A DNA stretch of 18,209 nt, taken from NCBI GenBank assembly GCA_910577765.1, contig CAJTOV010000072.1, forward strand, positions 1-18,209, written 5' to 3'. The position numbers were made by a program, and so were the translations under genes. The notes under the pieces are model-generated. The model searched no databases. It was not told the origin of the DNA and saw only the letters and a list, made by a program, of their open reading frames with translations. The DNA comes from an uncultured Lachnospiraceae bacterium. Its GTDB lineage: Bacteria > Bacillota > Clostridia > Lachnospirales > Lachnospiraceae. How positions within the stretch are numbered: position 1 is the stretch's first letter; each line of letters begins with the position of its first letter. Positions 1 to 8,060 of this stretch are shown here, in pieces.

Positions 1-848
1 AGCAGGCAGATGCATACCGGTCCGTGCTTCCCCTGATGAAAAACCGGATACGCTACAACCGGGTTCTGGCAGAGACCGGTCTTAAGGCCCTGCTTCCCTG
101 GTCCCTGCTGGACCAGTGCCGGAAGCATGTCTGCTATGGGGAGGATGTGATCACCGGCAGGGTGGATTATGACCGCAGAATCCACAGGGAGAACGGCCTG
201 ATTCTCTCCGGAAGCCCGGACTGGGCCCTGGAGCAGGCAAAGAAGGAGACCAGGGCCTTTGCCGCAGCCCCGGCTGTACCGGGGGAGACCATATCCATTC
301 TGGCAGGAGCAGACACGGATCTGTCTGCGCTGGGGGAAGGAGATGAAAAGGAGTTCCTGGTGGATGGTGCTGACGGGCCGGGCTGCCGGTGCAGGTCTGT
401 CTCCACGGACTACGGGACCGTGTACCAGGTTCTGGAACCGGGAGAGGCGGGAAGGCAGGCCTATCTCCGGCTGCTGGGAAAGCTTAAGGGAATCGTGTAT
501 TCCCTGAACTCGGAATACCTGGCAGGAAATCCGGCAGGTCTGTGGGATGTTTCCTGCCTTCATGGGGATACCCTGTATACCTTTCTCAGCCAGGACAACC
601 GGACCTTCTACGGAAGCCGGGAATTTAGGGAACTTCTGGAAGTGTCCCCGTTTCTGCTGGCCGGGGAACACCGGATCTTTGAGAAGCTGGAGCTGGCCGG
701 GGCAGCCGGTCTTGACCGGCAGCAGAGGGACTGGATCTCCGAACCGGCAGAGGGGGCATACCTGCGGACCAGTCTGGTGTCCTGGCTGCTGAAAAAGGAA
801 AACATGGCGGAGACAGAGAAGGGGGGAAGCGGATGGATAAAAAACTGA
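1..848 (+). CDS. VirB4-like pseudo-ATPase of the conjugation apparatus (C-terminal part, start upstream of window)
   Basis: The frame is open from the first base, so the GTG at 24 is not the true start. About 281 residues are visible, ending at TGA 846-848. The sequence aligns colinearly with the next gene. RVLAETGLKALLPWS here matches RTLTTESLAVFVPFS there, and NGLILSGSPDWALEQAKKE (192-248) matches NMLVLGFTGSGKSFFAKKE, which carries the VirB4 P-loop. The Walker A glycines, lysine and serine are all gone. A later LSQD aligns with LTQD of VirB4, and the tail pairs EGAYL with EGLLY, but no Walker B aspartate-glutamate is present. From the P-loop position to the end there are about 213 residues against 348 in VirB4. 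I infer a catalytically dead paralogue acting as a structural partner of VirB4. The frame is intact, so it is not an obvious pseudogene. It overlaps the next gene by 16 bases, suggesting translational coupling. A rapidly diverging non-functional copy cannot be excluded. Confidence 0.72.
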   Translation, partial: QADAYRSVLPLMKNRIRYNRVLAETGLKALLPWSLLDQCRKHVCYGEDVITGRVDYDRRIHRENGLILSGSPDWALEQAKKETRAFAAAPAVPGETISILAGADTDLSALGEGDEKEFLVDGADGPGCRCRSVSTDYGTVYQVLEPGEAGRQAYLRLLGKLKGIVYSLNSEYLAGNPAGLWDVSCLHGDTLYTFLSQDNRTFYGSREFRELLEVSPFLLAGEHRIFEKLELAGAAGLDRQQRDWISEPAEGAYLRTSLVSWLLKKENMAETEKGGSGWIKN

Positions 849-3229
849 AGAAGGTGCTGAACCTGCGGCCGCATTTTAACATAGCGGATTCGGTTCCGGT
901 CTGTTCTGTGGCCGGGGACGGGACCATGGAGATCGCGGAGGGTCTGTACTCCAGGACCTATAGGGTCCAGGATATTAATTTCGGGACAGCCAGAAGGGAC
1001 GAACGGGGGGCAGTCTCCAGGAAATGGGCAAATGTGCTCCAGTCCATTGACCCGGCCTACGACCTTCAGGTGTGTATCTACAACCACAGTGTCAGCATGG
1101 ATTACCTGTCCGATGCAGTACTGCTGCAGGAGGCAGGGGACGGCAGGGACCGGCTCCGGGCAGACATGAACCGGATCATCCGGCGGAACATGCTGGAAGG
1201 AAACAACGGAATCCGCCGGGATATCTACCTGACCCTGACCGTTCCGGCAGACAGTCCGGCCCTGGCCGCCCAGGCCTTTGCCGGGGCCGAGCATGACATG
1301 CTTTCCATTCTCCGGTCCATCCGGGGCTGCGGGGCAGTTCCTTTAAAGGCACCGGAACGCCTGGAACTGCTTTACGGCATGTACCGGGGAGGGGAGGAAG
1401 GCGGGACAGGGAGCCGGGGGACGTCTGGGGAAGGCGGGGAGGGCGGCTGTCTGGAGGATCTGTACCGCAGCGGTGTGACGGTGGTGGAACTGGTCCAGCC
1501 GGAAAGCATGGAATTCTGCCAGGACCATTTTATCCTGGGCGGAGTCTGGGGAAGGGCCTTCCACCTGGCAGGCCTTCCGGCAGTGGTGACGGATTCCTTT
1601 ATGCGGGAGTTTTCCTCCATGCCCTTTAACCTGCTTCTGACTACCAGCCTCCACCAGCTGGATGCGGTCCGGGCCTTAAACCTGGTAAAGGCCCAGAGGA
1701 CCAATGCCTCCGGCTCCTATGCGGAGGCCCAGAAAAAGGCCAGCCAGCAGGGATACAGTGCAGACCTGGTGAACCCGGACCTGGCAAAGAATTACCATGC
1801 CGCAGACAGCCTTCTGGCAGACATGGAGCGGAGGGACCAGAAACTGTTTGAGACAAAGATGCATGTGGTGGTTTTCGCCAGGGACCGGGAGCAGCTGGAC
1901 CGGAACTGTGAGGCTTTCCTGACCCGGTGCCGCTCCAGAAGTGTACAGTTCCGGGTGTCTTACGGACTCCAGGAGAATGCCCTGGTATCCTCCATGCCCT
2001 TTGGCCTGGACAGCACGCCTGAGTTCCGTACCCTGACCACCGAGTCCCTGGCCGTGTTTGTGCCCTTTTCCTCCCAGGAAATGTCCCAGAAGGGCGGGAC
2101 CGTCTACGGGCTTAACAAGGTCACCCACAACATCATCACCTTTAACCGTATGCTGGCGGACTCCTACAACATGCTGGTTCTGGGGTTCACCGGTTCCGGG
2201 AAGTCCTTCTTTGCCAAGAAGGAGATCCTTAATACCTGTTTAAACAGCAGCTGTGACGGGGATGTGGTGGTCATTGACCCCCAGGGGGAATACGGAAAGC
2301 TGTGCAGGGCCGTGGGCGGGGAGGAGATCCGCATCAAGGGAGCCGGGGAGCACCATATCAATCCCCTGGATATCAGTGCCAGCTATGATGACAATCCGGT
2401 GGCAGCCAAGGTGGAATTCATCCGCTCCATGTGTGCGGAAATGCTGTCCTATGCGCCGGATGCCACCCAGAAAACCGCCATTGCAGTGGCAGCCAAGCGG
2501 TGCTACGATACCTGGCTGGTATCCGGGGATGACCGGGATATCCCCACCCTGGAGGACTTTTACCTGGCACTGTGTGACTACTACAACAGCGGGGACGGCG
2601 GGCTTCCGGCCATTCTGGATGTGGTGAAAGCCGTGGAATTCTATGTGGCCGGTGTGGATACCCTGTTCCAGGGCCATTCCAACACCAGCACCGGGGCCTC
2701 CTTTCTCTCCTACAATATTTCAGAGCTGGGGGAAGGCATCCGCCCCCTGGCCATGCTGGTGATCCTGGATTCCATTCTCAACCGAATGGGCCGGAACCGG
2801 AGACTGGACCGTCCCACCTTCATCTATATTGATGAGATCCACCTGCTGTTCCAGAAGGAGCAGACGGCCCAGTGGATCAAGAAACTGTGGAAGACAGCCA
2901 GAAAATACCGGGGCTGCCCCTGCGGCCTGACCCAGGACCTGGAGGATCTGCTGGCCTCGGATACCGGGCGGGCCGTGCTTACCAACACAGCCTTTGTGGT
3001 CCTTTTAAAACAGCAGGCCATCAATGCCGGTGTGCTGGCAGAGCAGCTCCAGCTTTCCGCCCGCCAGCTGGAATATATCACCGATACCCCGCCAGGGGAG
3101 GGACTTCTGTATATCCAGAATGCTTCCCGGTTTACCGGCGGTGTGATTCCTTTTGAGGACCACTACCCGGAGGACTCCCTGCTGTTTGAAATCTGCCAGA
3201 CCGACCATGCCGGTGGGGAGGAGGCGTAA
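833..3229 (+). CDS. VirB4-type conjugative transfer ATPase
   Basis: This 798-residue protein is the motor ATPase of a type IV secretion (conjugation) system, acting at the cytoplasmic face of the membrane to power channel assembly and substrate transfer. The N-terminal half is the typical VirB4/TraE-like region. The C-terminal half is the P-loop domain, with Walker A GFTGSGKS at residues 451-458, a strand with IDPQGEY just after it, and Walker B FIYIDE at 663-668, followed by the GLTQDLEDLLAS stretch and the terminal GEGLLY motif usual in VirB4. Length is normal for the family. The ATG at 833 is preceded by AAGGGGGG six bases away and lies inside the end of the upstream gene. A 20-residue Gly/Glu-rich insert (residues 186-205) interrupts the N-terminal domain. 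It most resembles the clostridial conjugative-transposon family named for CD1110 of C. difficile; that family name is from memory, not a search. Confidence 0.93.
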   Translation: MDKKLKKVLNLRPHFNIADSVPVCSVAGDGTMEIAEGLYSRTYRVQDINFGTARRDERGAVSRKWANVLQSIDPAYDLQVCIYNHSVSMDYLSDAVLLQEAGDGRDRLRADMNRIIRRNMLEGNNGIRRDIYLTLTVPADSPALAAQAFAGAEHDMLSILRSIRGCGAVPLKAPERLELLYGMYRGGEEGGTGSRGTSGEGGEGGCLEDLYRSGVTVVELVQPESMEFCQDHFILGGVWGRAFHLAGLPAVVTDSFMREFSSMPFNLLLTTSLHQLDAVRALNLVKAQRTNASGSYAEAQKKASQQGYSADLVNPDLAKNYHAADSLLADMERRDQKLFETKMHVVVFARDREQLDRNCEAFLTRCRSRSVQFRVSYGLQENALVSSMPFGLDSTPEFRTLTTESLAVFVPFSSQEMSQKGGTVYGLNKVTHNIITFNRMLADSYNMLVLGFTGSGKSFFAKKEILNTCLNSSCDGDVVVIDPQGEYGKLCRAVGGEEIRIKGAGEHHINPLDISASYDDNPVAAKVEFIRSMCAEMLSYAPDATQKTAIAVAAKRCYDTWLVSGDDRDIPTLEDFYLALCDYYNSGDGGLPAILDVVKAVEFYVAGVDTLFQGHSNTSTGASFLSYNISELGEGIRPLAMLVILDSILNRMGRNRRLDRPTFIYIDEIHLLFQKEQTAQWIKKLWKTARKYRGCPCGLTQDLEDLLASDTGRAVLTNTAFVVLLKQQAINAGVLAEQLQLSARQLEYITDTPPGEGLLYIQNASRFTGGVIPFEDHYPEDSLLFEICQTDHAGGEEA

Positions 3230-3266
3230 CTTTGAACGGCCAGGGGAACCGGACAGATACCATGGG

Positions 3267-3274
3267 AAGGAGGG
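3267..3274 (+). promoter_or_regulatory. Ribosome binding site for the membrane-anchored wall hydrolase
   Basis: AAGGAGGG lies five bases before the ATG at 3280. It makes that ATG a better start than the TTG at 3232, although the TTG also has a GGGGAGGAGG stretch upstream (3215-3224), inside the end of the VirB4 gene. Both sites also encode protein, so the choice is about 60:40. Confidence 0.5.
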
Positions 3275-3279
3275 AACTT

Positions 3280-6200
3280 ATGGAGGCAGGGAACCGGAGG
3301 CATTCTGACCGGACAGAAACCCTGAACCGGAGGCTGGAATCACGGGAGTTCACAGGAAAGTATGTCCTGCATCCGGCTGGCCGGATTCTGGAAACGCCTT
3401 CCCGGTATCTGGGGCAGGCACTGGCCAGGGAGAAGGATGAAGAAGCCGCAGGTGCCGGGAGGGTCCTTGCCCATACCCGGACAGCCGGGATTCTCCTGGG
3501 AAACCGGGCGGACCGGGAGCGGATGAAAAAGGTGCTGCGGGATGCAGGGTCCCTGGACAGGTGGCTGGAGGCCGGGAAGCTTTTTGAAAAGGACGGCTTC
3601 ACCCAGGCAGGGGCCATCTTCCAGGAAGCCGGGAGATACAGTATCCCTGACCCGGAGAAGGTGACCAGGGGGGATTTAAAAGCCTTCCACTACCAGATGG
3701 ACCATCCGGATGTGTCAGTGGAGGAACTGCTGGAAATCCGCAGGAAAACCAATGAACGGCACAGCGGCGGAGGCAGGACCGGCTATGGAAGGCTGGGACA
3801 CAGCAGCCGCCTGCGCAGGCAGGCAGACCGTCTGGTGGATGTGGCGGAGATCCGTGCATTTATGGACTATGGCCGGAAGCTGGGAGACGAAAGGCCGGAT
3901 CTGTTCACCCCGGCACAGAGAAGTCTTCTGCGACGCAGGGGAAGCTTTCTGCGGGCAGGCAGTCCGGCAGAGCTGGCAGCCGGTACGGCCCTGGTCCGTC
4001 AGATTCTTGGGGCAGTGCCCATGGATGGGGACCTGTCCCGGCTGGACCCGGAAGGCCGGATGTCCCCGAAGGATATAGGCAGGCTGCTGGATGGCCGGAT
4101 ACCGGGACTGAAACTGGTAAAGGCCAGAAAGGCAGAGACGGGGGCAGGTATCCCCCAGGGAAAAAACAGCGGGGGAATTCTCCTGGGACCGGAGGAATAC
4201 CATCTGTTCCGCGGCGGTCTGAAAGCAGTCCAGTGGAGCCAGGGGGCATACATAAAAGCAGAAAGGCTGCGGCAGAAGCTGGCTGTCCGTGGAGGCGTGG
4301 GGAGGCTGGCCGCAGGCAGCCTGGAGCAGGAAATGGGGGAGGATGAGACATTTGCGGCACTGGCAGCCTGGGGAGACCATGCAGTCCCACTGGCTGTATC
4401 CAGTGTCCGGGCGGGAGCCGGTGGGGCAGAAGCCACAGCCAGGGCAGCAGACAAAGCCGCCTGGGCAGCCGGAAAGGCAGTTACCACCGGACTGGAGGCT
4501 TCCGGGAACCAGGTGGCAGCAGAAGCCGTAAGGGCGCTGGGGGAGGGGATTGCCGGGACCAGGCGGGCGGTAAGAAACGGGGCAGACCAGGTGCTCCACG
4601 GCCCCGGACGGCTGGCCCGGAGGGGTGGGGAGCAGGTCCTGGCAGCAGCCGGGGCAGGGGCCAGGAAGCTGGGACGCAGTGCCGGGAGACTGGGCCAGCG
4701 GGCCGCAGCCACGAAAGCAGGCAGGACAGTGGCCCGGAATCCGGTATCCCGGACTGTGAAGGGGGCAGGCAGGACTTTGTTCCATGGATTCCGCATGGGA
4801 AACCGGGCAGCCGGGGCACTGCTGCGGTTCTCCGGCAGTCTGGCGGATGGGGTGGGGCGGGGAATCATCCGTCCGGCAGCCCTGGTTCTGGGGGCGGTTC
4901 TGGTATTACAGCTTGTGATTGCAGCAGCATCCGGCGGGGCAGGGGGAAGCCTGGCAGTTACGGTGGCAGTCTTCGACACACCGGAACATTTCAATAGTCC
5001 CGGTTACACAGTGCCGGAGGAAATGGGATTCCAACAGCAGTATGAACAGTCCCAGGCCAGGTTCCAGGCGCAGATTGAGGGAATCATCCACGGGCTGGCA
5101 AAGACCCTGGACCGGAAAGGACGCCAGATCCCCTATGGCGTCAGCCATGGGGGAGACCAGGAGGGGGGAGCAGGCAGCAGCTATGCAAACGGGGCTGTTC
5201 TCCATTTTGACGGAGAGGACAGTGATAACCTGGAGGATATCATCTCCTGCCTTGCCGTGGTGATGATGCAGCAGCAGGCAGACCACCATAAGGAAGCCCT
5301 GGATCTGGCTGACTGCTTTTACCGTTCCTCCCACACCTATGATTACACCGAATCCCCCTTATATGACTGTGGGCTGGGATGTGAGACCACCCGCTATTTC
5401 TGCAATGAGGCCAGGGAAGGCTATCCGGGGACAGATATGCGGTTTGCGCCTTACCTTCATGAGGAACTGGTAATTCCGGGAGAGAACCAGGCCTGCGAAG
5501 TGGACCGGAAGAATCCTGCCCTGGCCTGGTCCGGCTATGCAGGATGCACGGTCACCGGGACCTGCTACCACAATTCCGGTGGTAATGGGGATAATTTCGG
5601 CCGCAGAAAGCCACCACATGGTACTTGTTCCAGGCCGGAGGCCTACCAGGACTGTAAGCACAGCTGTGACCGGGAAACCTGTTCCCATGACTGTTCCGGG
5701 TCTGCCACCGGATGCGGCGGATACTGGTACTGCGGGGGCCATGACCACTTTGGCTGCCCGGAGGGCCATGATGCCAGGACCTGCTCCGGCCATGTGAATC
5801 TTGAGATGCATATCCGCATGAAGTCCATGGAGGAGCTGTTTGGGCTGGGAGGCATAGGGGACGGGACCGGAAGTTTTCTGCCGCCATCCGGGGATTCCGG
5901 GGACACTGGGGACGGACAGCCAGCCGTGGGGACCGGGTTTGGAATCGAGAACATCCACGGAGAGGAAATCTGGATGGGCTGGACAATCTTTGAATCAGGA
6001 AATGTAGGGTATGCCCAGGCCGGAGGTGACGGGGGCAGGGCCTATGGCCGCTACCAGTTTGATTACCGGTACGCCCTGCCGGATTTTCTGGGGTACGCCG
6101 TGGCCCGGGCCCCGGATACCTGCTCCATGCTGGCGAAATATACCGGCCTGGGGGCAGGGGACCAGGGACTCTTAAGCAGTGCCGGCCTGGGGGCTGACTG

Positions 6201-7374
6201 GGTAAGGGCCTGCCATGCAGACCGGGAAGGCTTTTCAAGACTCCAGGATGAATTTGCCTACAGCCGCTACTATATACCGGCCAGGAATGCCATGGCTGCC
6301 CGGGGAATCGACCTGGATGCAGTGGGGGACCCGGTGGTGAAAGGAACCGTCTACAGTCTGGCTGTCCGGGACGGGGCCACGGACAATGGGGTCCGGGCTG
6401 CATGGCAGTCCTATGCCCCGGAAGATGACATCCGCAGCTGGCTGGACAGAATGTACGGACTGGAGGCACAGCGGCATCCGGGCCAGGCAGAGCGCTGGAG
6501 CCGGGGACAGAAGGCGGCGGCCCTCAACGGCGCCACCACCGGGTATCTGGGGGACCTGGGTTCCGTGCTCAGCGCAGACGGGACAGTGTACCGGGACTTT
6601 GTGGGGGAATGGATCAGCCGCTACCCGGAGCTGTCAGGGGCCTTCCGGGAATCCGGGGGATGGAGCCGGGACAACCGGCAGTGGGCCATGGCCCTGCGGG
6701 GAGCAGGAGACTGGCAGGAACTTTATGGAATCCGGGGAGGAAGCCTGGACTTTTCCAGCGCCACCTCTGGGGGAATATCCCTGGGGGACCCGGAGGAATG
6801 TGCAGAGTCCCTGGTGATTCCGGATAATGGAGGCAGCATGCCGGTGGTTTACATGGCCCAGGGCGGAGGCCAGCCCTGGAGCAGCCTGCCATTTGGCGGC
6901 GGGACCGTGGCAAGCTCCGGGTGTTCCGTGACCTCCCTGGCCATGGTGCTGTCCTATTTAAGGAGTGGTGCGGATTCCGGTGGATGGGTGTATCCATCGG
7001 ATATTATCGCATCCATTGCAGGCAGGTATGGAACTTACAATTATTTCTATACCGCAGGCGGACAGAGATGGGATATCTTTCCGGCAGTGGCCAGTCTCTA
7101 CGGGGTTACATGCAGGCAGATCAGTCCGGCAGTTATTGGGAAGGAACTGGCGGCAGGCCATCCGGTGGTGATGAGCTGCAGGCCCGGGGAATTCACATCA
7201 GCGGGGCACTTCATCGTGCTGACCGGGCTTACGGACGACGGATATGTGGTGGTCAATGACCCTAACCCGGCCCATGCCTCCTACTCCTACAAAAAATATA
7301 CAGCTGCCTACCTGGCAGGCTGCGGAAAGGGATGGTGGTCATTTTCCGGTGAAGGAAACAGTAACGGGTACTGA
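3280..7374 (+). CDS. Membrane-anchored bifunctional peptidoglycan hydrolase of the transfer system (lysozyme-like plus C39-like peptidase)
   Basis: With the ATG at 3280 the protein has 1364 residues; a TTG start at 3232 would add 16. Residues 1 to about 530 are very basic and Ala/Gly/Arg-rich with no signal peptide. One membrane segment follows at about 532-552, so the positive-inside rule puts the N-terminus in the cytoplasm and about 810 residues outside. Outside are a block with 15 cysteines (697-835), a lysozyme-like domain (about 893-1090; candidate catalytic Glu905 in FESGN, then YGRYQFD), and a C39-like cysteine peptidase domain (about 1195-1355; Cys1215 in SSGCSVTSL, His1310 in AGHFIVL, Asn1326/Asp1327 in NDPN). 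This fits a VirB1-like wall-opening component, comparable in role to the two-domain hydrolases of Gram-positive conjugative elements. It probably belongs to the mobile-element family named for CD1108. The lysozyme assignment rests on motif pattern only; the cysteine peptidase is firmer. Confidence 0.8.
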   Translation: MEAGNRRHSDRTETLNRRLESREFTGKYVLHPAGRILETPSRYLGQALAREKDEEAAGAGRVLAHTRTAGILLGNRADRERMKKVLRDAGSLDRWLEAGKLFEKDGFTQAGAIFQEAGRYSIPDPEKVTRGDLKAFHYQMDHPDVSVEELLEIRRKTNERHSGGGRTGYGRLGHSSRLRRQADRLVDVAEIRAFMDYGRKLGDERPDLFTPAQRSLLRRRGSFLRAGSPAELAAGTALVRQILGAVPMDGDLSRLDPEGRMSPKDIGRLLDGRIPGLKLVKARKAETGAGIPQGKNSGGILLGPEEYHLFRGGLKAVQWSQGAYIKAERLRQKLAVRGGVGRLAAGSLEQEMGEDETFAALAAWGDHAVPLAVSSVRAGAGGAEATARAADKAAWAAGKAVTTGLEASGNQVAAEAVRALGEGIAGTRRAVRNGADQVLHGPGRLARRGGEQVLAAAGAGARKLGRSAGRLGQRAAATKAGRTVARNPVSRTVKGAGRTLFHGFRMGNRAAGALLRFSGSLADGVGRGIIRPAALVLGAVLVLQLVIAAASGGAGGSLAVTVAVFDTPEHFNSPGYTVPEEMGFQQQYEQSQARFQAQIEGIIHGLAKTLDRKGRQIPYGVSHGGDQEGGAGSSYANGAVLHFDGEDSDNLEDIISCLAVVMMQQQADHHKEALDLADCFYRSSHTYDYTESPLYDCGLGCETTRYFCNEAREGYPGTDMRFAPYLHEELVIPGENQACEVDRKNPALAWSGYAGCTVTGTCYHNSGGNGDNFGRRKPPHGTCSRPEAYQDCKHSCDRETCSHDCSGSATGCGGYWYCGGHDHFGCPEGHDARTCSGHVNLEMHIRMKSMEELFGLGGIGDGTGSFLPPSGDSGDTGDGQPAVGTGFGIENIHGEEIWMGWTIFESGNVGYAQAGGDGGRAYGRYQFDYRYALPDFLGYAVARAPDTCSMLAKYTGLGAGDQGLLSSAGLGADWVRACHADREGFSRLQDEFAYSRYYIPARNAMAARGIDLDAVGDPVVKGTVYSLAVRDGATDNGVRAAWQSYAPEDDIRSWLDRMYGLEAQRHPGQAERWSRGQKAAALNGATTGYLGDLGSVLSADGTVYRDFVGEWISRYPELSGAFRESGGWSRDNRQWAMALRGAGDWQELYGIRGGSLDFSSATSGGISLGDPEECAESLVIPDNGGSMPVVYMAQGGGQPWSSLPFGGGTVASSGCSVTSLAMVLSYLRSGADSGGWVYPSDIIASIAGRYGTYNYFYTAGGQRWDIFPAVASLYGVTCRQISPAVIGKELAAGHPVVMSCRPGEFTSAGHFIVLTGLTDDGYVVVNDPNPAHASYSYKKYTAAYLAGCGKGWWSFSGEGNSNGY

Positions 7375-7426
7375 CCATGGCAGGCAGGAAGTGCCGGAGG
7401 GAAAATGGGCAGGGCAGTACCGGGAT

Positions 7427-7431
7427 GGAGG
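7427..7431 (+). promoter_or_regulatory. Ribosome binding site deciding the start of the HD-GYP gene
   Basis: GGAGG lies eight bases before the ATG at 7440. The earlier in-frame ATG at 7377, only two bases after the preceding stop, has no comparable site at proper spacing. This favours the 206-residue protein over a 227-residue one. Confidence 0.6.
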
Positions 7432-7439
7432 ACAGACAG

Positions 7440-8060
7440 ATGGTCAATAAAGGAACTACCAGGCAGCTTCTGAAACAGCTGAAGAAGCATAACGGATGGG
7501 GATATGCCCACTCTCTCCGTGTGGGAAACGGTGCAGGAAAGGCGGGGGTGTATCTGGGACTGGGGGAAATGGCTGTTCAGGAGCTGGTTACGGCAGCACT
7601 GCTTCACGATATTGGAAAGCTGCTGGTACCGTCCGGAATACTGGATAAGCCGGGGCCCCTGACAGATACGGAGTACCGGGCCGTGAAACGGCATACAGAG
7701 TATGGCTACTGGATTGTAAAGCTTCTGGGATACCCGGATGCAGTCTGTGATGCGGTCCGGAACCACCATGAACGGTATGACGGCAATGGATACCGGAAAC
7801 AGAAGGGGACCAGCCTTTCTGCCAGGATCATCAGTGTTCTGGATACCTGGGATGCCATGGGTTACAGCAGGCCCTACCGGAACGGAATGGGGGAAGATGC
7901 CATTTACCGGGCCATGAAGGAGGGAGCCGGAACCCAGTTTGACCCGGATGTGTGGGGTGCCATGGTTCCGGTTCTGTTTCCAGGCAGGGATATGGGGACA
8001 CATGCCCAAGAGGAAAACCGTTCAGCCTACTGGGCTGTCACGAAAGGAGGACATTCATGA
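7440..8060 (+). CDS. HD-GYP-type phosphohydrolase domain protein
   Basis: This 206-residue protein is a stand-alone HD-GYP-like domain, the family that usually degrades cyclic di-GMP, with no membrane segment or sensor domain. The metal-ligand pattern is complete: His24 (YAHSL), His56-Asp57 in HDIGK, His85, His109-His110 in HHERYDGNGY, and Asp135 in VLDTWDAM. The stretch after HDIGK (VPSGILDKPGPLT) and the later SRPYR are also typical. The signature GYP reads Gly-Tyr-Arg (117-119), which may alter nucleotide preference. The substrate is therefore inferred and could be another phosphorylated nucleotide. The start at 7440 is chosen for its GGAGG site; an ATG at 7377 would add 21 residues. It sits between the wall hydrolase and an LPXTG protein, and its stop overlaps the next start as ATGA, so it is co-translated with a surface protein in a conjugation operon. 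Confidence 0.87.
   Translation: MVNKGTTRQLLKQLKKHNGWGYAHSLRVGNGAGKAGVYLGLGEMAVQELVTAALLHDIGKLLVPSGILDKPGPLTDTEYRAVKRHTEYGYWIVKLLGYPDAVCDAVRNHHERYDGNGYRKQKGTSLSARIISVLDTWDAMGYSRPYRNGMGEDAIYRAMKEGAGTQFDPDVWGAMVPVLFPGRDMGTHAQEENRSAYWAVTKGGHS
8043..8050 (+). promoter_or_regulatory. Ribosome binding site of the LPXTG protein
   Basis: AAAGGAGG lies six bases before the ATG at 8057, inside the last codons of the HD-GYP gene. It fixes the start at 8057 rather than at the upstream in-frame codon at 7952 and places a clear signal peptide at the N-terminus. Confidence 0.85.

Noticed and set aside
24..848. Complete gene starting at GTG 24
   Set aside because: The frame is open to the first base and alignment with VirB4 continues before position 24, so the real start is upstream.
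608..1294. Reverse-strand frame of 228 codons across the first two genes, and similar ones at 3715-4785 and 5552-6469
   Set aside because: They lie wholly opposite well-supported genes and have no ribosome binding site or recognisable domain; high GC leaves such frames open by chance.
3232..3279. TTG start at 3232 for the wall hydrolase
   Set aside because: Possible, with GGGGAGGAGG upstream, but ATG 3280 has a good AAGGAGGG and a commoner start codon. Kept as an alternative.
7952..8056. N-terminal extension of the LPXTG protein to 7952
   Set aside because: It would overlap the HD-GYP gene by over 100 bases, bury the signal peptide, and ignore the AAAGGAGG before 8057.
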